The notes under the pieces were generated by a model. That model was not told the DNA's origin and did not search any database. It worked only from the letters and a program-made list of their open reading frames with translations. A stretch of DNA of 64,000 nt from the NCBI GenBank assembly GCA_022483245.1, contig JAKVNR010000001.1, positions 930,001-994,000 of the forward strand, given 5' to 3'. Origin of the DNA: Lactobacillus sp. (GTDB lineage Bacteria; Bacillota; Bacilli; Lactobacillales; Lactobacillaceae). The translations under genes were made by a program, and so were the position numbers. Positions 8,902 through 15,623 of this stretch are shown here, piece after piece (position 1 is the stretch's first letter; each line of letters starts with the position of its first letter).

Positions 8902-9549
8902 TCAATCCTCTGCAAATAACTGCGGCAGGCGATTTTTAAGCACTTGTAAACAGGCCTGCACAACTTGCGCTGGTGATTGGCTAGCATCAATTTTGACAAA
9001 ACGGTTTGGCTCCTGTTCGGCTAAAGCCAGATAAGCTTGATAAACCCGCTGGTGAAAAGCTAACCGCTCTTTCTCTAACCGATCTTCTTGACCTGGCCGT
9101 TCATGTTTGATTCTGGCTAGGCCTTGAGCAGGCTCAATGCAGAATAAAATGGTCAAGTCAGGTGCTAAACCTTGGGTAGCAAAATCATTGATTTCCTTGA
9201 CTGCTGCAATTCCTAATTGCCGGCCGGCACCTTGGTAAGCAAGCGAACTATCAACAAAACGATCCGAAAAAACAACTTTATCCGCAGCTAAAGCCGGCTT
9301 TAGCACTTCAGTGACATGCTGGCTGCGCTGGGCTGCATACAAAAGCGCTTCTGTGCGATCAGTCATGGTCGTATTTACCGGATCCAAAATTAGCTTGCGA
9401 ATTTTTTCGGCAACCACTGAACCACCCGGCTCACGCGTTACCAGTAAGCTTCTTTTTGCAGCTACTGGCAGCTTCTCTAATATGCCTTGCAAAGCTGTTG
9501 TTTTACCAGACCCATCAGGCCCTTCAAAAGTTACAAAGTATCCTGTCAT
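8902..9549 (-). CDS. tmk: Thymidylate kinase
   Basis: dTMP kinase of 215 aa, which phosphorylates dTMP to dTDP. The P-loop is GPDGSGKTT at residues 10-18. The dTMP-binding DRFVDSSLAYQG lies near residue 96, and a lid region rich in R, E and D follows (GQEDRLEKE). It is the first gene of the minus-strand run that continues to tsaD. The upstream terminator at 9589-9617 separates it from the recR operon. Confidence 0.96.
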   Translation of the reverse strand: MTGYFVTFEGPDGSGKTTALQGILEKLPVAAKRSLLVTREPGGSVVAEKIRKLILDPVNTTMTDRTEALLYAAQRSQHVTEVLKPALAADKVVFSDRFVDSSLAYQGAGRQLGIAAVKEINDFATQGLAPDLTILFCIEPAQGLARIKHERPGQEDRLEKERLAFHQRVYQAYLALAEQEPNRFVKIDASQSPAQVVQACLQVLKNRLPQLFAED

Positions 9550-9588
9550 ATTTTCAGCTCCTGTCTTAGATTATACCTAAAATATGAC

Positions 9589-9617
9589 AAAAAAATACTC
9601 GCCAACAAATGGCGAGT
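9589..9617 (-). terminator. Intrinsic terminator of the dnaX-recR-yaaL operon
   Basis: An 8-bp hairpin (ACTCGCCA / TGGCGAGT) with a 5-nt loop, followed on the minus strand by a T-run, lies 8 bp past the stop of the yaaL-like gene. Confidence 0.85.
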
Positions 9618-9624
9618 GAACACA

Positions 9625-9858
9625 TTATTCGGTAATAACCCCATCAATATTAGTTGACCGCGTCTGTCGGCGGCGAGCTTCATGATAGGCAAAAACGTAC
9701 TTAGCCCGTAAAATTTTTTCTTCAACTTCGTTATCAGTCGAAAAATCAAACGTATTCATATCTAATGCTTGATTAGCCGCAATTTGGCCTTGTAATTTCG
9801 TAATCAGAGAAAGCAAGCGCTGATCTTCGGCCGCTTTAATTCGATGATGTCGACTCAT
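9625..9858 (-). CDS. DUF2508 family protein (YaaL-like)
   Basis: Small charged protein of 77 aa with no membrane segment. It is largely helical, with an [14 protein letters not shown] segment typical of the DUF2508/YaaL family. The function is unknown. It overlaps recR by 4 bp, exactly where yaaL sits in Bacillus, which is the main support for the assignment. Confidence 0.8.
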   Translation of the reverse strand: MSRHHRIKAAEDQRLLSLITKLQGQIAANQALDMNTFDFSTDNEVEEKILRAKYVFAYHEARRRQTRSTNIDGVITE

Positions 9859-10454
9859 AAATTTGTCCTTCCTTGCACAGCTCGCTTTAACGTAATTGCA
9901 CTCGCATACTCAATATCGGCCCCAACTGCTAGCCCTGAGGCTAAACGCGATACCTTAATGCCAGCTGGTTTAATCAGCTTAGCCAAATACATCGCCGTTG
10001 CTTCTCCTTCTGGGGTTGAATTCAAAGCAATAATCACTTCCCGGGCCTGATCATTAGTCTGCAAACGTTTAATCAATGACTTAATATTCAATTGACTCGG
10101 GCCAACTCCATCAAGTGGTGACAAAACGCCATTCAGAACATGATACAAGCCATGGTATTCGCCCATTTGTTCAAAGGCCATCACATCTTTGACCTGTTCA
10201 ACTACCATAATTGTACTTTGATCGCGGCTGTTATCAGTACAGATGGCACAAGGATCTGCTTCCGTAATATTGCCGCAAATTGAACAAGCACGCAGGTCGG
10301 TCTTAACTTCTTGCAAAGCGGAAGCAAAGTCTTTGACATCATCAGTCGACATTTTCAAGGTATAAAAAGCCAGCCGAATGGCAGTTTTTTCACCAATTCC
10401 AGGCAATTTCATATAGTTATCAATTAACCGACTAATTGGCAATGGGTATTCCAT
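9855..10454 (-). CDS. recR: Recombination mediator protein RecR
   Basis: 199-aa RecR of the RecFOR pathway, which loads RecA at gapped DNA. Features in order: helix-hairpin-helix ([15 protein letters not shown], about residues 17-31), a four-Cys zinc finger ([16 protein letters not shown], about 57-72), a Toprim domain starting IMVVEQ, and a C-terminal Walker-B-like region. It lies directly after ybaB with no gap, the conserved dnaX-ybaB-recR order. Confidence 0.96.
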   Translation of the reverse strand: MEYPLPISRLIDNYMKLPGIGEKTAIRLAFYTLKMSTDDVKDFASALQEVKTDLRACSICGNITEADPCAICTDNSRDQSTIMVVEQVKDVMAFEQMGEYHGLYHVLNGVLSPLDGVGPSQLNIKSLIKRLQTNDQAREVIIALNSTPEGEATAMYLAKLIKPAGIKVSRLASGLAVGADIEYASAITLKRAVQGRTNL

Positions 10455-10787
10455 TTAATTCAGACCTTGCGTGTATTTTCCTAAACTAGCCTTAGTAGCT
10501 TCATCAATCGCGGTTAAGCCCTTATTAACAGCATCGATAATCAAATCTTGCAACATATCTGGGTCATCTGGATCAATAGCTTCTGGCTTGATTTTCAGGC
10601 TTTTTAGTTGCCGGTTGCCAGCAAAGACAGCTGTCACCATTTCATCAGCAGCTGTGCCAGTAAATTCTTGCTGGTTGATGTTGTTTTGTTCTTGCTCCAT
10701 CTGAGCTTGCAACTTTTTAGCTTGTTTCATCATTTGCTGCATGTTCATTCCCATGCCCATGCCGCCAAAATTAGGTCTTCTACTCAT
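10455..10787 (-). CDS. YbaB/EbfC family nucleoid-associated protein
   Basis: Small DNA-binding protein (110 aa) with a Met/Gly-rich N-terminus and a helix of the MMKQAKKLQAQME type, then the conserved LKIKPEAIDPDDPDMLQDLI core. Homologues bind DNA as dimers and accompany dnaX-recR. The ATG at 10787 lies inside the end of dnaX and follows GAGGAT, giving an 8-bp overlap. Confidence 0.94.
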   Translation of the reverse strand: MSRRPNFGGMGMGMNMQQMMKQAKKLQAQMEQEQNNINQQEFTGTAADEMVTAVFAGNRQLKSLKIKPEAIDPDDPDMLQDLIIDAVNKGLTAIDEATKASLGKYTQGLN

Positions 10788-12516
10788 GATCTTCATCCTC
10801 TTTATTGTTTGGTTGGTCTTTAACGTGAGCTAAGTCGCCAAATAAAGCTTTTGCCTGGCTAACCACTTGCTCAGCTGTTTGCGGATCAGTTTGTTCATCC
10901 GCAGGTTGCGCGGCAGCCTGTTCTTTAGCAGCTTGTTTAGCCAGCAATTCATCCTTATGCGTCTGCAAGAAGCTGGCTCTAGTTGATAGCCACGCGCTAT
11001 CTGCCACTAAAACAATACCATAATTATGTTGAGTCAGCTTGCTTAATTCTGCTTCAAGTCGGCCCACTAAATTAGTATCTTTGTTAGCTCGTTCAAACCA
11101 CAATTCGTACTTGCACTTCAAAACCACTTGCTGATCACTAGCCGCTACCGGCTTTAATACATCAGCCAGTGCCCGTTCTGATACGGCCAAGGTCGACACC
11201 AAGTCCGGCCACACAGCTTCGATCGTATTCAGGTCATGCCGAGTGGCATTTTCTAAAACGTGGTAGACTTGCTCTTTATTTTCTAAATGATGGTGGAGTT
11301 TTTGCTGACTTTTAACAGGTTGTACACTAGCTGTTTTTTGGGCTTGTGCCTCAATTTTTTGATTTAAAGCCTTGATTTCAGCCTGCAGCTTAGCCAATTG
11401 TGCCGAATTTGCTCCACCAGCTGATACAGCGGCTGGCTGCTGCCTTTTTTGGCTGCTCTCCACAATAAATACAGTAAGAGGGATCATTTGCTGGTTTGTA
11501 TAACGCAGGTCTTGCAAGCCTTTATTAGCTAGCTCAATTAATCGAAACAGGGACGTTTGAGGGACAACACGTGCCTGATCTAATAATCCACTGACCAAAA
11601 AGTCTTGACTATGATCAGCCGGGCTTTTTATAGCAAGCAGTAATTGACTTGTTAGTTCGATCAACTCAGTTAAAATGTTTCTCGTTGAAGCGCCCTGATC
11701 AAGCAGCTGCTTAGCTGCTGCTAAGGCATCATCTGTTTGACCTTGCAAAAGCCGCAAGCACAATTGCTCAATAGCTTTTTGATCTGCAAAACCGGTAACA
11801 GTCAAAGCGTCTTGATAATTGATTTTGCCTGTATCGTAGGCCAGCAGCTGGTCCAAAATTGAGAGTGCATCCCGCATCCCGCCATCAGCGACTTGGGCGA
11901 CGACTTGCAGGGCAGATTCGTCATACTCGATCTTTTCCGTTTGCAAAATCTTTTGCAATTGCGCCAAAATATCGCTTTGCTTGATCCGACGAAAACGGTA
12001 GCGCTGCGTCCGTGAAATGATAGTTGCCGGTACCTTTTGCAACTCAGTAGTTGCCAAAATAAAGACGACATGCTCAGGCGGCTCTTCCAAAGTTTTCAGC
12101 AAAGCATTGAAAGCTCCCATCGACAGCATATGAACTTCGTCGATAATATAGACCTTATACTTTCCTTGGGTTGGTGCATACTTGACTTGATCACGGATCG
12201 TCCGGATTTCATCAACACCATTGTTAGAAGCAGCATCGATTTCAATGATATCTTCTAATGACCCATTATTAGCCGACTGACAATTAGCACACTGGTTGCA
12301 AGGCTCGCCGTCTTGAAGGTCAAGGCAGTTCAAGGCCTTAGCAAAAATTTTAGCGCAGGAAGTTTTCCCCGTCCCCCGTGGACCAGCAAACAAAAAAGCA
12401 TGTGAAACTTGCTGACGGATCAAAGCATTTTTCAGCGTTTCTGTAATTGCAGATTGCCCAACTACGTCGGCAAACGTTTGCGGACGCCATTTTCGATATA
12501 AAGCTTGGTAGGCCAT
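10780..12516 (-). CDS. dnaX: DNA polymerase III subunit gamma/tau (DnaX)
   Basis: Clamp-loader ATPase of 578 aa. P-loop GPRGTGKT at residues 45-52, a zinc cluster (Cys 64 with CNQCANC), Walker B IIDEVH, sensor-1 region LATTELQKVP, and the SRTQRYRFRR segment. Residues up to about 355 form the AAA+ and collar domains; the rest is a Q/A/K-rich linker and tau-specific region. The ATG at 12516 is favoured because it follows GAGGAG at proper spacing; the GTG two codons upstream sits in the SD. A run of six A's plus G at 11444-11450, at the end of the collar domain, could allow slippage to a short gamma form (see findings). Confidence 0.96.
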   Translation of the reverse strand: MAYQALYRKWRPQTFADVVGQSAITETLKNALIRQQVSHAFLFAGPRGTGKTSCAKIFAKALNCLDLQDGEPCNQCANCQSANNGSLEDIIEIDAASNNGVDEIRTIRDQVKYAPTQGKYKVYIIDEVHMLSMGAFNALLKTLEEPPEHVVFILATTELQKVPATIISRTQRYRFRRIKQSDILAQLQKILQTEKIEYDESALQVVAQVADGGMRDALSILDQLLAYDTGKINYQDALTVTGFADQKAIEQLCLRLLQGQTDDALAAAKQLLDQGASTRNILTELIELTSQLLLAIKSPADHSQDFLVSGLLDQARVVPQTSLFRLIELANKGLQDLRYTNQQMIPLTVFIVESSQKRQQPAAVSAGGANSAQLAKLQAEIKALNQKIEAQAQKTASVQPVKSQQKLHHHLENKEQVYHVLENATRHDLNTIEAVWPDLVSTLAVSERALADVLKPVAASDQQVVLKCKYELWFERANKDTNLVGRLEAELSKLTQHNYGIVLVADSAWLSTRASFLQTHKDELLAKQAAKEQAAAQPADEQTDPQTAEQVVSQAKALFGDLAHVKDQPNNKEDEDHE

Positions 12517-12590
12517 GTGCACTCCTCTTCCCTCTTAGTATCTTATCTATTGTACAAAAAAAAGCAGGCAAAACCTACTTTTCGGCACAA

Positions 12591-12668
12591 AAAAAGGCAC
12601 ATACCTACGCAACCTTAGTGCTGCTGCCTTCCGGCCCTGACACGGTTTGGAAGCAAGGTATTGCCCGT
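12591..12668 (-). ncRNA. ffs: Signal recognition particle RNA (small bacterial type)
   Basis: On the minus strand, the SRP domain IV core is present: GTGTCAGG, CCGGAAGG and AGCAGC flank the conserved asymmetric loops. The outer ends pair (GGCAATACCTTGC with GCGTAGGTATGTGCC), giving one long hairpin of roughly 78-80 nt, followed by a T-run that may act as terminator. It lies just downstream of tadA and upstream of dnaX, a common Firmicute location. The ends are estimated to within a few bases. Confidence 0.93.
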
Positions 12669-12671
12669 TAA

Positions 12672-13184
12672 TTATTTTAACTTATCTTCCGGCTTTTGGC
12701 TAGGCTTTTGTATTTTGCCCTGCCGGATATCCCTAAAAAATTGCTGGAGCATCGCCTTAGCTTCTGGTTGATAGAAACCGCGAATCACTTGGGGGTGATG
12801 ATTAAATTTAGGCTCAGCCAGCAAATCCACCACGCTGCCGCATGCGCCAGCTTTGGGATCAAAAGCACCATACACTACCGTACCAACGCGGGCATTAATG
12901 CAGGCACCAGCACACATCGGGCACGGCTCTAGCGTCACAAACAAAGTGCAATCAATCAGCCGCCAGCTGCCACAAGTTTGGCAAGCCTGTCTAATTGCCA
13001 GCATTTCTGCATGTTCGGTTGCATCCTGGTCAAGTTCACGACGATTATACCCGCGGCCAATGATCATACCAGCCGAATCCATAATCACCGCTCCAATCGG
13101 AATTTCGCCCTGATCTGCTGCTAATTTAGCCTGTTCAAACGCTGCCTGCATCCCAGCTTTTTTCTGTTCACTTGTCAGACTCAT
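12672..13184 (-). CDS. tadA: tRNA adenosine(34) deaminase TadA
   Basis: Zinc deaminase of 170 aa that converts A34 to inosine in tRNA-Arg(ACG). Catalytic HAE (TEHAEM) and the zinc motif EPCPMCAGA are present. It is followed directly by the SRP RNA. The start ATG overlaps the end of the upstream methyltransferase gene by 4 bp. A related guanine deaminase is less likely given the neighbourhood. Confidence 0.95.
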   Translation of the reverse strand: MSLTSEQKKAGMQAAFEQAKLAADQGEIPIGAVIMDSAGMIIGRGYNRRELDQDATEHAEMLAIRQACQTCGSWRLIDCTLFVTLEPCPMCAGACINARVGTVVYGAFDPKAGACGSVVDLLAEPKFNHHPQVIRGFYQPEAKAMLQQFFRDIRQGKIQKPSQKPEDKLK

Positions 13185-13792
13185 GCCTGCACCCGGCTTT
13201 GTAAAACGTAATATCCTTTATCACGCTTTAAGATTTGGCAATTACCAAAAGTCTGCGTTAAGAGCCGCTTAGCACTAGGTTCACCTTGCTTTTTCTGAAT
13301 AACGCATAGAATTTGACCGCCTGGTAATAAATGCTGCTTGGCATCGGCTAAAATTTTTGACACAACCTCTTTGCCGGCTCTAATCGGCGGGTTGGTTAAA
13401 ATCAAAGCGTATGTATCGCCAATTTGCTCATAGATATTAGACGCAAAAACATGGGCATTTTTAATCCCATTAGCAGTTTGATTGTGCTTGGCTAAGGCCA
13501 GTGCCCGCTCATTAACATCAGTTAAATCAACTTTGCGCTCAGGCCAATGTTTAGCCGCAAATAAGCCAATTGGTCCATAACCGCAACCCAGATCCAAAAC
13601 GTTTCCAGCAGGTAAGTTCGTTAGCAAGGACGCTTGTTTGATCAGGACAATTGACCCATAGTCGACCCGATGCTTGGAAAAAACGCCAGCATCAGTAGTC
13701 AAATTCAGATTAACGCCTGCCCAAGCAAAGTTTACCTGCTGCCGATCATGAGCAGCTGTTGGCTGCTTTGCATAATACATTTGATTAGTCAT
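13181..13792 (-). CDS. Class I SAM-dependent methyltransferase, RsmC-like (YbxB type)
   Basis: 203-aa Rossmann-fold methyltransferase. SAM motif I is VLDLGCGYGPIGL (about residues 65-77), and NPPIRAG is the catalytic NPP(I/F)RAG motif of the 16S rRNA G1207 N2-methyltransferase family. It has one catalytic domain, like the short Gram-positive homologues. It is coupled to tadA by a 4-bp overlap. The target is inferred from family only. Confidence 0.88.
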   Translation of the reverse strand: MTNQMYYAKQPTAAHDRQQVNFAWAGVNLNLTTDAGVFSKHRVDYGSIVLIKQASLLTNLPAGNVLDLGCGYGPIGLFAAKHWPERKVDLTDVNERALALAKHNQTANGIKNAHVFASNIYEQIGDTYALILTNPPIRAGKEVVSKILADAKQHLLPGGQILCVIQKKQGEPSAKRLLTQTFGNCQILKRDKGYYVLQSRVQA

Positions 13793-13811
13793 TACTATTT
13801 GCCCTTTTTGT

Positions 13812-13847
13812 AAAAAAATAAGCTTTCTGACAAGCAGAAAGCTTATT
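13812..13847 (-). terminator. Intrinsic terminator of rplJ-rplL
   Basis: A 12-bp perfect stem (arms 13817-13828 and 13836-13847) with a 7-nt loop, followed by T's on the minus strand, about 20 bp past the rplL stop. Confidence 0.88.
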
Positions 13848-13870
13848 TATTAAACGCCCGCAGGCTGTAA

Positions 13871-14236
13871 CTATTTCAAAGTTACAGTAGCACCAACGGC
13901 TTCAAGCTTAGACTTGATGTCGTTTGCTTCGTCTTCTGAAGCGTCTTTCTTAACGATTGAAGGAGCACCATCAACCATCTTCTTGGCATCCAGTAAGCCT
14001 TGGCCAGTGATTTCCTTGATTTCCTTGATAACCTTAACCTTTTCTTGGCCAGGTTCAGTCAATTCAACATCGTATGAAGACTTAGCAGCAGCATCGCCAC
14101 CAGCAGCACCAGCAGCTGCAACAGGAGCAGCAGCTGAAACGCCAAATTCGTCTTCAATTGCCTTTACTAAGTCGTTTAATTCAAGGATGGAAGCACCCTT
14201 TAAGTCTTCGATAATCTTATCCTTATCTAAAGCCAT
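13871..14236 (-). CDS. rplL: 50S ribosomal protein L7/L12
   Basis: 121-aa stalk protein. The N-terminal dimerisation helix is followed by the Ala/Gly-rich hinge (about residues 36-52) and a C-terminal factor-binding domain with [22 protein letters not shown]. It is cotranscribed with rplJ 34 bp upstream, under the L10 leader. Confidence 0.98.
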   Translation of the reverse strand: MALDKDKIIEDLKGASILELNDLVKAIEDEFGVSAAAPVAAAGAAGGDAAAKSSYDVELTEPGQEKVKVIKEIKEITGQGLLDAKKMVDGAPSIVKKDASEDEANDIKSKLEAVGATVTLK

Positions 14237-14270
14237 TATTATAATCCTCCGAAATTAGATAATTGTCGTT

Positions 14271-14771
14271 TTATTCGTCTTTGTTATCAGCAACAGCCTT
14301 AACAGCATATGCAAAGTTCCGAACTGGAGCTTGTAAGACAGATACCAACATTGACAGTAAGCCTTCGCGACCAGGGATAGAAGCCAATTCCTTGATTTCT
14401 TCCTTACTGGTAACTTTACCTTCCAGCATACCGCCCTTGATTTGCAATACTTCGAAGTCGTCTTCGTATTTAGAAACGATTCTAGCTGGTTCAGTAATGT
14501 CATCTGCATCACTAGTGTAAACAACAGCAGTTGGACCAACAAAAGTATCTTCTAAACCTTCGATGCCAGCCTTCTTAGCCGCACGACGCAAGTAGGTGTT
14601 CTTAATAACACGCATCTTAACGTTCTTGTCACGTAATTCCTTACGCATGTTGGTTACTTCTTCAACGGTTAAGCCTAAGTAGTCAATAACCAAGACAGCT
14701 TGTGCTTGCTTCAATTCTTCTGCAAAAGCGTCAACTAATTTTTCCTTTTCTGCAATAGCAGCTTTACTCAA
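14271..14771 (-). CDS. rplJ: 50S ribosomal protein L10
   Basis: 166-aa stalk base protein that binds 23S rRNA and L12 dimers. Landmarks are VLVIDYLGLTVEEVTNMRKELR and the C-terminal L12-binding helix. The start is TTG at 14771 (LSKAAIAEKE), placed 6 nt behind a perfect GGAGGTG SD. Longer frames would include the SD itself. L10 probably represses its own operon through the leader at 14816-14920. Confidence 0.97.
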   Translation of the reverse strand: MSKAAIAEKEKLVDAFAEELKQAQAVLVIDYLGLTVEEVTNMRKELRDKNVKMRVIKNTYLRRAAKKAGIEGLEDTFVGPTAVVYTSDADDITEPARIVSKYEDDFEVLQIKGGMLEGKVTSKEEIKELASIPGREGLLSMLVSVLQAPVRNFAYAVKAVADNKDE

Positions 14772-14815
14772 TTGTTTCACCTCCACTAACAAGATTTGAA
14801 ATTCTACAGGTCATT

Positions 14816-14920
14816 AAAAAACTCCATGCCACAAGACATGGAGCTGAAAGTTCACTCTTATCTTCTGGCCTCGGCGGGATATTAAGGCTTGCGCCACCCG
14901 AGTCTTAGGTAGAATTCACG
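14816..14920 (-). promoter_or_regulatory. L10 leader (ribosomal protein autoregulatory RNA)
   Basis: On the minus strand the leader has the conserved CCTAAGAC, GGTGGC and CCGCCGAGG blocks of the Firmicute L10(L12)4-binding leader. It ends in a terminator hairpin (arms 14821-14828 and 14836-14843 approximately) with a T-run. The element lies between the rplJ promoter and start, so excess L10-L12 should favour termination. The identification rests on motif order. Confidence 0.9.
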
Positions 14921-14926
14921 ATAATT

Positions 14927-14955
14927 ATATTAGACTGAATTAGGTGATTTGTCAA
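14927..14955 (-). promoter_or_regulatory. Sigma-A promoter of rplJ-rplL
   Basis: TTGACA (14950-14955, minus strand), a 17-bp spacer and TAATAT (14927-14932). This is a near-consensus promoter immediately upstream of the L10 leader. Confidence 0.85.
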
Positions 14956-14996
14956 CAGCCACGGGCTTTCTTTCACCATTTATCTGCCGCTTTCAT

Positions 14997-15025
14997 TTGT
15001 AACCGCTTCCCACTTAACCTATAAT
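14997..15025 (+). promoter_or_regulatory. Sigma-A promoter of the small membrane protein gene
   Basis: TTGTAA (14997-15002), a 17-bp spacer and TATAAT (15020-15025), 45 bp ahead of the ATG at 15070. It is divergent from the rplJ promoter. Confidence 0.75.
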
Positions 15026-15069
15026 TAATTTATTATTTAACAAAAAGCAGCTAAAGAGGAGTTTTTTCT

Positions 15070-15306
15070 ATGAAGAATATGAACCGTGATTTATTTTGGG
15101 CCTACTTATTTGGCTTTATTTGGCTAGTAGCAATCTTTGCCCTGGTTCGCCACATAGTCTATTATAAATTCTCCTGGGAACAAGTTGGCCAGGGAATCTT
15201 ATGGGTCGTTCTAATTGGCCTGGTAATGGGTGATTTCATTTACCGCTATGTCAAACAAAGGCGGATCGAAAAAATAAAGCTCAGGAAAAATAAAAAAAGC
15301 TGTTGA
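15070..15306 (+). CDS. Small membrane protein, unknown function
   Basis: 78-aa protein with two predicted membrane helices (about residues 9-27 and 41-57) and a strongly basic C-terminal tail. It follows a good SD (AGAGGAG) and a near-consensus promoter, so expression is likely. I do not recognise a family. It stands alone between the divergent rplJ promoter and the oppA leader region. Its stop codon lies inside a hairpin (15297-15325), in which the next promoter also begins. Confidence 0.7.
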   Translation: MKNMNRDLFWAYLFGFIWLVAIFALVRHIVYYKFSWEQVGQGILWVVLIGLVMGDFIYRYVKQRRIEKIKLRKNKKSC

Positions 15307-15325
15307 AAATTATGAATAACAGCTT
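15292..15325 (-). terminator. Hairpin with terminator character on the minus strand
   Basis: An 8-bp stem (AAGCTGTT 15297-15304 / AACAGCTT 15318-15325) has a T-run only on the minus strand. No minus-strand gene lies upstream of it. It overlaps the end of the small membrane protein gene and a plus-strand promoter, so its role is unclear. Confidence 0.45.
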
Positions 15326-15330
15326 AAAAT
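15303..15330 (+). promoter_or_regulatory. Probable promoter of the leader ORF-oppA-amidohydrolase unit
   Basis: TTGAAA (15303-15308), a 16-bp spacer and TAAAAT (15325-15330). This would start transcription about 30 nt ahead of the leader ORF. It overlaps the hairpin at 15297-15325. Confidence 0.5.
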
Positions 15331-15367
15331 AAAATTAATTTATTTGAGCAAAAGGAGGTCAGAAAAA

Positions 15368-15484
15368 ATGCTTAACTTGCGACGAATCAACATGATAAGT
15401 TCTAGATTGGATTGGCAGACTACTGTTAATCTGCAATTGAGCCGTCATGTTGACATGCAAGCAGGCAACTGTTTCTGGCACTAG
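15368..15484 (+). CDS. 38-codon leader ORF upstream of oppA
   Basis: The ORF begins MLNLRRINM and ends GNCFWH before TAG. It is preceded by a perfect AAAGGAGG SD at good spacing, far stronger than chance. No membrane segment or known family is visible. Bases inside it (15399-15410) can pair with the downstream terminator arm, and codons 7-29 lie within an inverted repeat (15387-15395 / 15445-15453). This suggests that ribosome movement over the ORF controls termination rather than that the peptide itself acts. There is no obvious run of a single regulatory codon, although Arg-Arg is near the start. Confidence 0.65.
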   Translation: MLNLRRINMISSRLDWQTTVNLQLSRHVDMQAGNCFWH

Positions 15485-15522
15485 CAGCTTAATGAATGAT
15501 TAGCAATTAAGTTTGAGTTCAA

Positions 15523-15563
15523 GGACCCGATCTAGAACAGAGATCGGGTCCCTTTTCTTTTTG
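15523..15563 (+). terminator. Terminator 1 of the oppA leader
   Basis: A perfect 11-bp stem (GGACCCGATCT 15523-15533 / AGATCGGGTCC 15541-15551) with a 7-nt loop, then CTTTTCTTTTT. It lies 39 nt after the leader ORF stop. Confidence 0.85.
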
Positions 15564-15572
15564 TAAGCACTT

Positions 15573-15606
15573 AAAAGGACCCGACCAGCTGGATTGGGCC
15601 CTTTTT
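15573..15606 (+). terminator. Terminator 2 of the oppA leader
   Basis: The A-run plus GGACCCGA pairs imperfectly with TTGGGCC plus T-run (15594-15606), ending about 8 nt before the oppA SD. It is weaker than terminator 1 because of two mismatches. Confidence 0.55.
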
Positions 15607-15623
15607 ATCTTGCGGAGGAAATT

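Larger units (their letters stand above)
15387..15606 (+). promoter_or_regulatory. Attenuator-like leader RNA with antiterminator and two terminators
   Basis: Elements in order: TCAACATGA (15387-15395) pairing with TCATGTTGA (15445-15453), enclosing GCAGA/TCTGC; GTTCTAGATTGG (15399-15410) complementary over 12 bp (one G-U) to 15527-15538, which is part of the 5' arm and loop of the first terminator; the first terminator at 15523-15551; and a second at 15573-15605. The first terminator's 3' arm, TCGGGTCC (15544-15551), is also an exact complement of GGACCCGA (15577-15584) in the second. Alternative folds are therefore mutually exclusive. The regulatory role is inference. Confidence 0.6.

Noticed and set aside
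14255..14542. Open frame of 95 codons on the minus strand within rplJ
   Set aside because: It lies in another frame of the strongly conserved rplJ gene and has no start signals.
15368..15606. T-box or amino-acid riboswitch upstream of oppA
   Set aside because: The conserved T-box sequence (AGGGTGGNACC type) and Stem I motifs are absent; only terminator/antiterminator pairing is visible.
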